43,136 nt of DNA, from positions 1 to 43,136 of the forward strand of contig BJGE01000009.1 of NCBI GenBank assembly GCA_014190275.1, given 5' to 3'. Positions 1-8,269 of the stretch are shown piece by piece; position 1 is the first letter of the stretch, and each line of letters opens with the position of its first letter. Made by a program: the position numbers and the translations under genes. The stretch is from Actinomycetes bacterium (lineage in GTDB: Bacteria > Actinomycetota > Actinomycetes > S36-B12). Below the pieces are notes generated by a model, which was given only the letters and a program-made list of their open reading frames with translations, made no database searches and was not told the DNA's origin.

Positions 1-765
1 AAGGTAGCGATCAAGGTCGATAGCTGCCGAGACAGTGTTGACGATCAGGTCAAGGGAGTTGCGAGCACTTTTCATTGCCTTTGAGTCACTCGACAAAATG
101 AAATTGTCGGCTCCCAAACGCCTAGCGTCTTCCTCTTTGCCGGGTGAGTGACTTATTAGGGTGACTTCAGCGCCCATGGCGTGCGCGATTTTTACCCCCA
201 TGTGCCCGAGGCCACCTAGACCCATAATGCCGACTCGTTTGCCGGGGCCGGCCTGCCAGTAGCGAAGGGGCGAATACAAGGTGATCCCCGCGCAAAGGAG
301 GGGCGCGGCAGTATCTAAATGTAGCCCGGGAGGGATAACTAACGCGTAGTTCTCGTCGATGACGATGTGGGTTGAGTAGCCGCCATAGGTGGGTGTCTGC
401 AAGTCGGCTTCAACACCGTTGTACGTCAACACTATGTGACCCAGGCAGTACTGCTCGAGCCCGGCCTTGCAGTTCTCGCACTCACGGCAGGTGTCAACAA
501 AGCAACCGACACCGGCGTGATCGCCGACCTTGAATTTTGTCACCGAACTGCCGATCTGGCTTACCACTCCTGCGATTTCATGCCCGGGCACCATCGGAAA
601 GATCGCCGACCCCCAATCCTCGCGGGCTTGATGGATATCGGAATGGCAGATGCCGGTGAACTTGATGTCAATCAGGATGTCGTTGGCACCAACATCACGC
701 TGACTAAATACAAATGGCTCCAGAGATGTATTTGGGGCTTTGGTGGCGTAGGCGGTGACATCCAT
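1..765 (-). CDS. Zinc-dependent alcohol dehydrogenase, cinnamyl/YahK type (3' end outside window)
   Basis: The ORF track missed this gene because it runs off the left edge. The minus strand reads open from an ATG at 765, preceded by a GAGG site, to base 1 (255 codons). Catalytic zinc ligands are visible as GICHSD (Cys40), GHE (61-63) and Cys158. Four Cys that bind structural zinc are at 93, 96, 99 and 107. The NADP-binding glycine motif GLGGLGHMG lies at 182-190. This order matches the cinnamyl alcohol dehydrogenase/YahK branch of medium-chain dehydrogenases, which reduce aldehydes with NADPH in the cytosol. The true substrate is unknown. The gene is divergent from the MocA-type oxidoreductase at 842. 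The last roughly 90 residues are outside the window. Confidence 0.9.
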   Translation of the reverse strand, partial: MDVTAYATKAPNTSLEPFVFSQRDVGANDILIDIKFTGICHSDIHQAREDWGSAIFPMVPGHEIAGVVSQIGSSVTKFKVGDHAGVGCFVDTCRECENCKAGLEQYCLGHIVLTYNGVEADLQTPTYGGYSTHIVIDENYALVIPPGLHLDTAAPLLCAGITLYSPLRYWQAGPGKRVGIMGLGGLGHMGVKIAHAMGAEVTLISHSPGKEEDARRLGADNFILSSDSKAMKSARNSLDLIVNTVSAAIDLDRYL

Positions 766-841
766 CTATTACCTCAATCAATAGCGACGCGAAAGTATCC
801 AATTGGGCGGCAGGCCGATTGTTACGTGCCAGACTCTACCT

Positions 842-1840
842 ATGACGCCACCCCTGCGCTGGGCACTGATCGGTGCCAGTGATATTGCCGCGACCCGCTT
901 GATCCCGGCCATCAACGAGGTGGGCGATACCATCACCGCTGTGCAATCTGGTTCGCCGGATTGGGCTGCTGCCTACGCGCTGACCCATGCAATTGATTTT
1001 TGGACCACCAGTGTTGACGAGCTACTAGGCCGTGCGGATGTCGACGCGGTATACGTGAGCTCGACGAATGAAAAGCACCACGCTCAGGTGTTGGCCGCGG
1101 CCGCGGCCGGCAAACATGTACTTGCCGAGAAACCCCTGGCGTTGACGGTCGCAGACGCCAGAGCGATGGTGGAGGCGTGCGAGCGGGCAGGTGTGGTGAT
1201 GGCCACCAACCATCACCTCCCTGCCTCACCGACCCATCGCGCCATGAAGGCGCTGGTGGCCGATGGGGCGGTCGGGCAGGTGCGCGCGATTCACATCAAC
1301 CACTCGGTGGGCCTGCCCCAGCACCTGCAGGGCTGGCGGGTTGATGATCCAGTAGGCGGCGGCGTGGCCTACGACGTATTCGTCCACGACATGGCCGCGG
1401 TCCGCGCCTTGATCGGGGGCCAAGCGTTGCGTGTTTATGCGGCCGAGCGCACCGGCGCGCTCGTCGCTCAGTCACTTATGACGGTGGTGAATTGGACCGG
1501 CGACGTCATCGTCCAGACCCATGATTCGTACGACAACTACCATCTGCCGACCTGGCTGGAAATTCTTGGTACGCAAGGGGCAATCCGCTCCACCGGGTGC
1601 ATGACGGGTGACCCGATCGGCGCAGTCCAACTCTTCAAGGACCATCAGTTAACCGAAATCGAAGTCGGTCCGCGCGATGATCTATATGTCACAACGGTGC
1701 GCGCATTTGACCGTGCAGTGCAGGAGGGGGCTACTCCGCTAGTCACCGGCTGGGATGGGGTGCGCTCCCTGGCGGCCGTTGAGGCGGTGCAAGCCTCCTT
1801 GAGTAGTGGCTGCAGCGCCGCCGTGCAGTTAGTTGGCTGA
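842..1840 (+). CDS. Gfo/Idh/MocA-family NAD(P)-dependent oxidoreductase
   Basis: A soluble dehydrogenase of about 332 residues. The N-terminal Rossmann fold is marked by ALIGASDIA, the family signature AEKPLAL is near residue 95, and the C-terminal substrate-binding domain includes GGGVAYDVFVHD. Family members oxidise sugars, sugar alcohols or inositols. I prefer the ATG at 842 over the upstream TTG at 803 because 842 begins right at the Rossmann strand and has a CAGACT box six bases before it, like other leaderless starts here. The 3' end overlaps the convergent ABC ATPase gene by 12 bp. Its place beside a sugar importer suggests it acts on the imported sugar or a derivative; that is inference. 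Confidence 0.85.
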   Translation: MTPPLRWALIGASDIAATRLIPAINEVGDTITAVQSGSPDWAAAYALTHAIDFWTTSVDELLGRADVDAVYVSSTNEKHHAQVLAAAAAGKHVLAEKPLALTVADARAMVEACERAGVVMATNHHLPASPTHRAMKALVADGAVGQVRAIHINHSVGLPQHLQGWRVDDPVGGGVAYDVFVHDMAAVRALIGGQALRVYAAERTGALVAQSLMTVVNWTGDVIVQTHDSYDNYHLPTWLEILGTQGAIRSTGCMTGDPIGAVQLFKDHQLTEIEVGPRDDLYVTTVRAFDRAVQEGATPLVTGWDGVRSLAAVEAVQASLSSGCSAAVQLVG

Positions 1841-2647
1841 CCGCACCGGGCCGAGAGCCTGATCCTTCTCGTCCACCGACATTGCGCCGGTCATGATCGC
1901 CACCACATCGTTCATGGTGTGAGTTTGCGGGGTGACAACAGCGGCGCGCCGGCCGAGGCGTTGCACGTGGATCCGGTCGGCAACCTCGAACACCTGGGGC
2001 ATGTTGTGACTGATCAAGATGACGGGCATTCCGCGATCGCGCAGGTCTTTGATCAATTGCAGAACGCGGGCGGATTCGCGAACCCCGAGCGCTGCGGTGG
2101 GTTCGTCAAGAATTATCAGCTTACTGCCGAAGACGGCGGCCCGGGCAACTGCGACCGCTTGGCGCTGACCACCTGAAAGGGTCTCGACCGTTTGGGTGAT
2201 GCTCTGGACGGTGCCGATCCCGAGATCTTGAAGATGCTGGCTGGCTTCGGTGCGCATGCGCTTCTTATCTAGCATGCGAAATACCTTGCCGGTTACCCCG
2301 GGCTTACGCAGCTCGCGGCCCAGATACAAGTTACTTGCGATATCAAGTGCCGGTGAAACCGCGAGGGTCTGGAAAACGGTCTCGATTCCCTGCAGGCGGG
2401 CGTCTTGGGTGCGCTTGAAATCCCGGCGCTCGCCATTTAGCGTGATGTCGCCGGTATCTGGAATCAAAGCCCCAGCGACGCACTTGATCAACGTGCTCTT
2501 GCCGGCACCGTTATCGCCGACCACCGCGAGTACCTCACCGGGGTAAAGATCCAGGTCAGCGCCATTTAGACCGATGACTCGACCGAAGGACTTTACGAGG
2601 CCGCGGCAACTAAGTAGTGGCTCCACGGTCAAGGTTTGAGTGCTCAT
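1829..2647 (-). CDS. Sugar ABC importer, ATP-binding protein (FrcA/RbsA-like, single domain)
   Basis: A 272-residue ATPase with Walker A GDNGAGKST, signature LSGGQRQ, Walker B LIILDEP and switch His in ILISHN. It has one nucleotide-binding domain, as in fructose-type FrcA, rather than the fused double domain of RbsA. It would energise the permease encoded upstream. The ORF track starts at 2668, but the ATG at 2647 overlaps the permease stop codon (ATGA) and gives the usual length, so I use it. It is third in the order binding protein, permease, ATPase. Confidence 0.92.
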   Translation of the reverse strand: MSTQTLTVEPLLSCRGLVKSFGRVIGLNGADLDLYPGEVLAVVGDNGAGKSTLIKCVAGALIPDTGDITLNGERRDFKRTQDARLQGIETVFQTLAVSPALDIASNLYLGRELRKPGVTGKVFRMLDKKRMRTEASQHLQDLGIGTVQSITQTVETLSGGQRQAVAVARAAVFGSKLIILDEPTAALGVRESARVLQLIKDLRDRGMPVILISHNMPQVFEVADRIHVQRLGRRAAVVTPQTHTMNDVVAIMTGAMSVDEKDQALGPVRSAN

Positions 2648-3693
2648 GCGCGCACCTTTCGAATCCATTGATCAAGGGCAACAGCCGCGATGACAAGGAT
2701 GCCGATGGCCAGGACGCGGTAAGCCTGGTCCAGCCCAGCCAGGGCTAATCCGTTTTCGACAACCACGACGATGAAGGCACCGAGGAGGGTGCCGATCAAG
2801 GTGCCGCGGCCACCAAAAAGCGAGGTGCCGCCGATTACGACGGCGGTGATGGTGTCGAGGTTGATGCTCGGGTCGGCATTTGGGCTGGCGGCCCCGGTGC
2901 GCCCGATATAGATCCACGCGCCGATCCCGGTGATGAAACCGGCAACCACGTAGACACTGAAGAGGACCCGCTTGGTCGAGATACCGGAGAGTTCGGCGGC
3001 TTGAGGGTCATCACCAACCGCGTAGATATGCGTGCCCCACGAAGTCATGCGCAATACATAAGTGAAAACCGCGAAGAGCACCAGCATCACGATCACGCCG
3101 ACCATAAGTTGGAAGGACCCGATCTTGATTGCTACGCCCATGACCTTGAGCAGATCCGGCATTTCGGGCCCCTGGATGGTGCGGGCCTTGAACAAGATGA
3201 GGGTTAATGCCGTGAACACACTTAAGGTGCCCAAGGTGACAATGAACGGCGGCAGACTTAATTTCACAATTAAGAAGCCGTTGATCGCCCCCGCCAGGAT
3301 AGAGGCACAGATACCTATCGTGATCGCCAGCCACGGGGGGAGCCCGAAGTTGGCTGCGTTTGAAGCCGCGGTGATAGCTAGGTTGGCCATCACCATCTGG
3401 CCGAAGACCATGATGGCACCGATCGACAGGTCGATCCCAGCGGTCAAGATGATCAGGGTTTGGGCAATGGCCAAGGTACCAATGACGACGGTCTGCTGGG
3501 TGATGAAGGACAGATTGCCCGGCAGGATGAACCTGGGATTGATCAACGCGAAAATGGCAATGGCGACGATAAGCACGATCAGCGGGCTGAGGTATGGGTA
3601 GCGATGCAGAGTGACCTGGATGCGTTGCATCGGGGTGCGGCGGCCGAGGAACTCCTCGGCTAGGTCAATGGTGCCGCTGTCGGGATTGCTCAC
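2644..3693 (-). CDS. Sugar ABC importer, permease (FrcC/RbsC-like)
   Basis: A 349-residue polytopic inner-membrane protein of the branched-chain/ribose permease superfamily. It has a cytoplasmic N-terminus of about 30 residues followed by roughly 8-10 hydrophobic segments. The family stretches LTAGIDLSIGA and VIGGTSLFGGRGTLIGTLLG are present. It forms the sugar channel with the ATPase gene that it overlaps by 4 bp. The GTG start at 3693 has a clear GGAGG site seven bases upstream. A strong RNA hairpin separates it from the binding-protein gene, so it may be expressed below that gene. Sugar specificity is inferred from the binding protein. Confidence 0.9.
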   Translation of the reverse strand: MSNPDSGTIDLAEEFLGRRTPMQRIQVTLHRYPYLSPLIVLIVAIAIFALINPRFILPGNLSFITQQTVVIGTLAIAQTLIILTAGIDLSIGAIMVFGQMVMANLAITAASNAANFGLPPWLAITIGICASILAGAINGFLIVKLSLPPFIVTLGTLSVFTALTLILFKARTIQGPEMPDLLKVMGVAIKIGSFQLMVGVIVMLVLFAVFTYVLRMTSWGTHIYAVGDDPQAAELSGISTKRVLFSVYVVAGFITGIGAWIYIGRTGAASPNADPSINLDTITAVVIGGTSLFGGRGTLIGTLLGAFIVVVVENGLALAGLDQAYRVLAIGILVIAAVALDQWIRKVRA

Positions 3694-3789
3694 CGTGGTA
3701 CCTCCGACATTTAAGCCTCCGGCTCAGCAGCCCGAGGGTGCTCAGTGTGATCGCTTTGTGTATAGGAGATTAGCTGGAAGTTGCGTAAC

Positions 3790-3821
3790 GGGGGGCAGCA
3801 ATCCGAAGATTGCCGCCCCCC
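3790..3821 (-). terminator. Strong intercistronic hairpin between binding-protein and permease genes
   Basis: The minus-strand RNA forms a 14-bp stem closed by a UUCG tetraloop. The arms start GGGGGGC and end GCCCCCC, and the only non-Watson-Crick pair becomes a G-U wobble on this strand (an A-C mismatch on the other). No U-run follows, so it is more likely a partial terminator or 3'-end stabiliser of the binding-protein mRNA than a full terminator. Such structures are common after binding-protein genes. Confidence 0.7.
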
Positions 3822-3857
3822 GCGTCAACGCTGATCCGCTCGCGCGGACCGAGGGGT

Positions 3858-5009
3858 TTAGCCCCAGGCGTTGTCGATGCAGTACTGCGCGTTCTCCTGA
3901 GGAGCCGAGGTAACGGTGTCCTGAGGATCTTCGGTGCAAAGGGTCACACCCGTGTCGAAGAACTGGCCATTTGCTGACGTGTTCGCCGGGGGAGCCCCAC
4001 CATCTGCAATTGCCTTGATGGCTTCGACACCAAGGGATGCCATCCGCAGCGGGTACTGCTGCGAGGTGGCCTGGATGCTGCCGGCCTTGACAGCCTCGAC
4101 ACCTGCGAGACCACCGTCAACCGAGACAACGAAGACATCCTTGCCGACCGTCTTGCCAGCTGCCTTAAGTGCCGCATCGGCACCGAATGCTGTTGGCTCG
4201 TTGATCGTGTAGACGACGTTGATGTCTGGGTTCTTCGACAGGCAGGTCTCCATGCCCTTGCGGCCGCCTTCTTCATTGGCGCCCGTTGCTTCGAGGCAGA
4301 CGATTTCGTAGTCGCCACCGGCACCGGTGGTGTACTTGCCCGTGAGGGCTTCGTCACCCATGATCGTCGGGTCAACGATGTCGACGCCAAGGCCCTTGAG
4401 GAAGCCATTGTCGCGGCAGTAGTCGACCGACACCATGCGATCGTTGAAGATCACGAGGCGAGCGATGATGGCCTTTGCGCCATTGAGCTTGCCTGCGGTC
4501 CACTGGCCGATTGCCTCACCCGCGAGGCAGTTGTCCGTTGCGAAAGTGATGTCAACGACGTCCGGTGGATCGGTTGGGGTGTCAAGAGCAATCACATAGA
4601 GGCCGGCGTCGCGAGCCTTCTTGATGGCTTCGTTGACGTTCACCGACATCGGGGTGATCAGGATTCCGGCCTGGCCTTGGGCGATGGCGTTCTCAATGAG
4701 GGCGATCTGGCCCGCATCGTCGCCCTCTTCCTTGCCTGAGCCGACGGTCAGTTCAACACCGGCTGCTGCAGCCGCGGCCTTGGCGCCTTCTTGCATGGCG
4801 ACGAAGAACGGGTTGGTTGAGTCCTTGGTGATGAGCGAGACAGCGACGGTTGCCGCGGGTGCAGCAGCCTCTGAAGCCGCCGGAGCTGCGGCCGCTGCGG
4901 ATTCGGTGGTGGCCGTGGTGCCCGAACTACAGGCGGCCAAAGTCACGGAAAGTGCGCCTACGGCAGCGATTGCCGCAAACGTACGCCCGCGTGTGATGCG
5001 GTTAGTCAT
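3858..5009 (-). CDS. Sugar-binding lipoprotein of ABC importer (FrcB-like, periplasmic-binding-protein type 1 fold)
   Basis: A 383-residue exported lipoprotein. The signal peptide ends in a lipobox-like LAACSSG, followed by a low-complexity Ala/Ser/Thr linker typical of actinobacterial lipoproteins. The mature part has the type 1 sugar-binding fold, with ITKDSTNPFFVAMQ at the start and VVSVDGGLAGVEAV plus ATSQQYPLRMA near the end. The latter resemble the fructose-binding FrcB. I use the ATG at 5009, which follows GAAGGG and begins directly with the signal peptide; the longer ORF from 5078 adds 23 unsuitable residues. It is the first gene of the importer operon, about 200 bp from a LacI-type operator. 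Fructose is the best guess for ligand; ribose or another sugar is possible. Confidence 0.9.
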   Translation of the reverse strand: MTNRITRGRTFAAIAAVGALSVTLAACSSGTTATTESAAAAAPAASEAAAPAATVAVSLITKDSTNPFFVAMQEGAKAAAAAAGVELTVGSGKEEGDDAGQIALIENAIAQGQAGILITPMSVNVNEAIKKARDAGLYVIALDTPTDPPDVVDITFATDNCLAGEAIGQWTAGKLNGAKAIIARLVIFNDRMVSVDYCRDNGFLKGLGVDIVDPTIMGDEALTGKYTTGAGGDYEIVCLEATGANEEGGRKGMETCLSKNPDINVVYTINEPTAFGADAALKAAGKTVGKDVFVVSVDGGLAGVEAVKAGSIQATSQQYPLRMASLGVEAIKAIADGGAPPANTSANGQFFDTGVTLCTEDPQDTVTSAPQENAQYCIDNAWG

Positions 5010-5209
5010 TTGTTTCCCTTCGAAGGGGGATAGAGGTGGACATGGCACTAGGCCACGAACCCTGTTTAGCGGTCGCACTGCGCTACCGCTAGTGATAGGA
5101 ACCGTACTGATGTCTAACCATTACGGCATCTTCACCGAAGGTAGTCACCGGCCGGGTCAAAATCCAGGTCGTGATCAAGTGTCTTTCAGATAGCTGCCAC
5201 CGACCTAGG

Positions 5210-5223
5210 TGACAACGTTGTCT
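5210..5223. promoter_or_regulatory. LacI-type operator O1 between importer operon and regulator gene
   Basis: A perfect 12-bp palindrome GACAACGTTGTC with the central CG typical of LacI-family operators. It lies between the divergent binding-protein and lacI-type genes. On the minus strand its TTGTCA is 17 bp from TATCTG, a plausible promoter for the importer operon, so a bound repressor would block transcription. Confidence 0.7.
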
Positions 5224-5249
5224 TATATTTCTAGTACCTGAGGTATTCC

Positions 5250-6350
5250 ATGTCAAGAGGATATCTGCCATACTCCCGTTTCGTAATGACAACGTTATCT
5301 AGTCCCCAGCTATCGCCCGACGGGCCAATCGGCCACCGGCCGCGGTCGACCATGCGCGAAGTGGCGGCCCTAGCGGGGGTCAGCCTGAAAACGGTCTCCC
5401 GGGTGGTCAACCGGGAGGTCGGCGTCTCCCCTGAGTTGGTTCGCAAAGTTGAGCGGGCGGCCGTCCAATTGGACTTTCGTCCGAACCTGACCGCGGCGAA
5501 TCTGCGTCGATCCGGGCAGCGCACCGCCACCATCGGGCTGGTCCTCGAGGATGTTTCGAACCCGTTCTTCGCGGCGATCTTGCGCGGGGTTGAAGAGGTG
5601 GCCGTGCAGCGCGGGGTCGCGGTTTTCGCGGCGAGCCTTGGCGAGGATCAAAATCAAGAGCAGCAAATTGTTGAGGCACTGTCATCGAGGCGGGTTGACG
5701 GATTGATTCTCGCACCTACCGCTCTGGAGCAGGGCTACCTCGCCAATGAAATGCGCTCGGGCCTGGCGATGGCGTTTGTCGACCGGGCACCGCGCGGTGT
5801 TGACGGCGACGTCATCGTCACCGACAACCGCGGTGCCGCCGAGAATGCGGTTCGGGGCCTAATCGAATTAGGTCATCGCCACATCGCGTTCATCGGAGGT
5901 GTGGCAGCGCTACCGACCGCTGAAGATCGTTATGACGGCTACCTCGCCGCGATGATAGCGGCGCGGGTCAAGGTGCTCGCTGATTACGTCATTCGTGATG
6001 TGCGAACAGTTCAGCAGGCCGAAAGCATCGTGACTGCGCTGCTACAGAGCCCCAACCCACCCACCGCGATCTTCACCGCGCAAAACTTGATCAGCATGGG
6101 GGCGGTGAGGGCGCTACGCTCACTGGGTGTCGAGCGATTCGTTGCGCAAATAGGTTATGACGATTTCGAATTAGCGGATGTGCTAAGCCCGGGTGTCACT
6201 GTTGTTGCGCAAGATCCGCGGCGCATTGGTCGGTTGGCTGCCGAAGCGCTATTTGCCCGCCTTGCTGATGTGGCCCGCGCTACCGCAACGACAGTGGTGC
6301 CCTCTGAACTGATTAAACGGGGCTCGGGAGAGATCGAGCCTCCTCGCTAG
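5250..6350 (+). CDS. LacI-family transcriptional regulator
   Basis: A 366-residue repressor. The N-terminal helix-turn-helix reads MREVAALAGVSLKTVSRVVN, with the hinge helix in NLRRSGQRTATIGLV, followed by a type 1 periplasmic-binding-protein effector domain (NPFFAAILRGVEE, IAFIGG, IGYDDFE). The ATG at 5250 has GAGG six bases upstream; ATGs at 5286 and 5352 are alternatives, and 5352 would give the usual family size of about 332. It is divergent from the sugar importer and two matching palindromes flank its start, which points to control of the importer and of itself, with the imported sugar or its phosphate as inducer. The 3' end overlaps the convergent EamA gene by 38 bp. Confidence 0.92.
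   Translation: MSRGYLPYSRFVMTTLSSPQLSPDGPIGHRPRSTMREVAALAGVSLKTVSRVVNREVGVSPELVRKVERAAVQLDFRPNLTAANLRRSGQRTATIGLVLEDVSNPFFAAILRGVEEVAVQRGVAVFAASLGEDQNQEQQIVEALSSRRVDGLILAPTALEQGYLANEMRSGLAMAFVDRAPRGVDGDVIVTDNRGAAENAVRGLIELGHRHIAFIGGVAALPTAEDRYDGYLAAMIAARVKVLADYVIRDVRTVQQAESIVTALLQSPNPPTAIFTAQNLISMGAVRALRSLGVERFVAQIGYDDFELADVLSPGVTVVAQDPRRIGRLAAEALFARLADVARATATTVVPSELIKRGSGEIEPPR
5287..5300. promoter_or_regulatory. LacI-type operator O2 inside the start of the regulator gene
   Basis: TGACAACGTTATCT matches operator O1 at 12 of 14 positions (one change, plus the same outer bases) and is centred 77 bp away. It overlaps the alternative ATG at 5286. It may allow autorepression or DNA looping with O1. 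Confidence 0.55.
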
Positions 6351-7290
6351 CGCTGACGCGTCGCGAAGTCTCGGCGAGCACCACCCCGGAGACCACCACG
6401 CAGCCACCGAGGGCCTGCACCCAAGTGAGCATCTCGCCGAGGACAAAAATTGCAATCAACCCGGCCCATAGCGGTTCGGTTGTTGCCACGATGCCGGCCC
6501 GCTGGGCACCTATTCGCCGCAATGAACCAAGTACCAGCAGGAACGGGACCACGGTTCCCAGTAGCACCCCCCAAAGCATGATGCCCCAGATCGGCAGCGC
6601 TGGGACTTGGGTGGTTTCGGAGGTCGACATTTCACCCAGCACCGCCCACGGGAAGCTCCACCACGGCAGCACAATCGTCCAAGTTGCAGTGGCAAATATG
6701 AAGCCCCACATGGTTAATGAGACCCCGTCACGCTTTGCTTGGCCGGCTTCGCCGAGGAGCCAATACAGTGCCAGTACGACGGCGAGTGATAACCCGGCGA
6801 GCACGCCGAGGATGTCAAATGCGAAGCCCCGCCAGATTTGCGAAACCAATGCAAGCCCGATGAGGGTGAGTGCGATAGCGAGCCAGAGTCGATTGCTCAC
6901 CGGTTGCTTCTTGCCAAAGCGCACCCACAGTGCGACAACCACCGGGGCGAGGAAGGCAAGTAGGGTGCCAAGGCCCAGTGGCAAACGTGAGATGGTGAAG
7001 AAATACAAGAACTGCACTAAGACGAACGCGATGACCCCGTAGGCCAATAGGAACGGGAGTTCGCCACGCCTAATGCGAAATCCACTTCGGTTAGTGAAAA
7101 GCACGACGATAACCAGCACCACCATTGCTCCGCCATTTCGAAGCTGGGTTAGGTGCGCAGGATCAAGGCCCGCGGCGATTGCGAGTTTTGCGATGGAGCC
7201 GTTTAGTGCGAAGAGAAACCCCGCGCACAAATACATGATGACACCGATGGCGTCGACTTTGCGTCCGGTCGGCGCGCTGCGCGTTGTCAC
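6313..7290 (-). CDS. EamA/DMT-superfamily membrane transporter
   Basis: A 325-residue protein with about ten hydrophobic segments arranged as two five-helix EamA repeats, the layout of drug/metabolite exporters such as RhaT or YdcZ-like proteins. It would export or import a small metabolite across the cytoplasmic membrane; the substrate cannot be read from sequence. The ORF track starts at a TTG at 7311, but the GTG at 7290 overlaps the kinase stop codon as GTGA, the normal coupling in this window. It forms a two-gene operon with the ROK-type kinase, so its substrate may relate to a sugar. Confidence 0.85.
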   Translation of the reverse strand: MTTRSAPTGRKVDAIGVIMYLCAGFLFALNGSIAKLAIAAGLDPAHLTQLRNGGAMVVLVIVVLFTNRSGFRIRRGELPFLLAYGVIAFVLVQFLYFFTISRLPLGLGTLLAFLAPVVVALWVRFGKKQPVSNRLWLAIALTLIGLALVSQIWRGFAFDILGVLAGLSLAVVLALYWLLGEAGQAKRDGVSLTMWGFIFATATWTIVLPWWSFPWAVLGEMSTSETTQVPALPIWGIMLWGVLLGTVVPFLLVLGSLRRIGAQRAGIVATTEPLWAGLIAIFVLGEMLTWVQALGGCVVVSGVVLAETSRRVSASEEARSLPSPV

Positions 7291-8042
7291 GATTCGGTTT
7301 GAAGCAGCCAAGCGCGGGCACCACCGACGAGGGCTGCAGCGTTCGGCACGATAACGACATCATCTCCGATGCGTTTAAGGATCACCGGCGTTATGTGCCG
7401 ACTGTTGCCGCCACCGAGATAGAGCCTGTCCCACATGAACACCGGGCGCAGACCTTCGATCATGCGCCCGATGCGCCGCGACCAAAGGGCATCACCCAGT
7501 CGGCGGCGTTCATGCTCACCGATATAGGTGTCGTACGACAGGCCCCAACGTACGGGTGCTTGAGATAGCTCCAGGTGCGGTGCAAGGCGGCCGCCGTCAT
7601 AAACGGCTGAACCCAATCCGGTGCCCAAAGTCAGCACCACCTCGAGCCCTTGCCCTGCGACCACGCCCGCGCCGTGCACCTCTGCGTCGTTCAATACGAG
7701 CGTGGGGCAGCCGAGGGCTTCGGTCAACGCGGTTTTGGCGTCAAAACCCTCCCACTCCAAAACCAGCTCGGGCAGCACCCGGGTGCGCGGCCCGGAGCGG
7801 GTGACGTAGTGGGGAGTGGTGACGACCACCCCGTGGCGGATCATGCCGGGCAGGCCCACGGTGGCCCGGTCCGCGGTAGGCAAGCTCGCCGCGAGGTCAA
7901 CCAAAGTCTTGACAAATAGTGCTGTTGGAAGTGGGTACGGGGTCGGCACCCGGATCGGGTGGGCCCGCATGGTGCCGGATTCATCAAGGACCGAGCCCTT
8001 GATACCCCCACCCCCACAGTCGATTGCCAAGGTGGTGGTCAC
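7287..8042 (-). CDS. ROK-family kinase, polyphosphate-glucokinase-like
   Basis: A 251-residue protein with the ASKHA ATPase fold. It has phosphate-1 motif AIDCGGGGIKGSVLDE at the N-terminus, VGLPGMI, and LTLGTGLGSAVYDGG as phosphate-2. Size and motif spacing fit polyphosphate/ATP glucokinases (PpgK). However, the ROK Glu-x-Gly-His motif after phosphate-2 is replaced by ELSQAP and no zinc-binding Cys cluster is present, so substrate or activity may differ. The GTG start at 8042 has a CACACT box eight bases upstream. It is translationally coupled to the EamA transporter downstream. Two tandem palindromes cover its likely -35 region. Confidence 0.8.
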   Translation of the reverse strand: MTTTLAIDCGGGGIKGSVLDESGTMRAHPIRVPTPYPLPTALFVKTLVDLAASLPTADRATVGLPGMIRHGVVVTTPHYVTRSGPRTRVLPELVLEWEGFDAKTALTEALGCPTLVLNDAEVHGAGVVAGQGLEVVLTLGTGLGSAVYDGGRLAPHLELSQAPVRWGLSYDTYIGEHERRRLGDALWSRRIGRMIEGLRPVFMWDRLYLGGGNSRHITPVILKRIGDDVVIVPNAAALVGGARAWLLQTES

Positions 8043-8050
8043 AAGCCCTA

Positions 8051-8056
8051 AGTGTG
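8051..8056 (-). promoter_or_regulatory. -10-like box for leaderless start of ROK-type kinase
   Basis: CACACT on the minus strand, eight bases before the GTG at 8042. The string CACACTTAGGGC also precedes other starts in this window in near-identical form (23961, 30658, 21705). Confidence 0.5.
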
Positions 8057-8116
8057 CCCGATGCCTGCCGGGGTGCGTTACCGCACCCGATGCCTGCCGG
8101 GGTGCGTTACCGCACC
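8057..8116. repeat. Two tandem 29-bp repeats, each holding a palindrome
   Basis: Two identical 29-bp units (8057-8085 and 8086-8114) lie head to tail. Each contains GGTGCG-TTAC-CGCACC, a 16-bp inverted repeat; the first extends to 18 bp. They sit directly upstream of the -10-like box of the kinase/transporter operon and before tRNA-Ser, where a pair of operator sites would be expected. Confidence 0.75.
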
Positions 8117-8153
8117 AGATACTCTTAGCGCGCTACGCCACCGGCGTCAGCAT

Positions 8154-8246
8154 GGAGGCGTCGCCTAGTCCGGTCTATGGCGCCGCACTGCTAATGCGGT
8201 TTGGGTTTATCGCCCATCGGGAGTTCAAATCTCCCCGCCTCCGCCA
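8154..8246 (+). tRNA. tRNA-Ser (anticodon GCU)
   Basis: Acceptor arms GGAGGCG/CGCCTCC pair perfectly and CCA is encoded. Anticodon stem CCGCA/TGCGG encloses loop CTGCTAA, giving anticodon GCU. A long variable arm (TGGG/CCCA) marks a serine tRNA, and the T arm is GGGAG-TTCAAAT-CTCCC. It decodes AGC/AGU. Confidence 0.95.
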
Positions 8247-8269
8247 TTTTCGGCCCAAGGCAGTGGGGC

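Noticed and set aside
436-882. 148-residue plus-strand ORF
   Set aside because: It is antisense to a clear zinc alcohol dehydrogenase with all zinc ligands.
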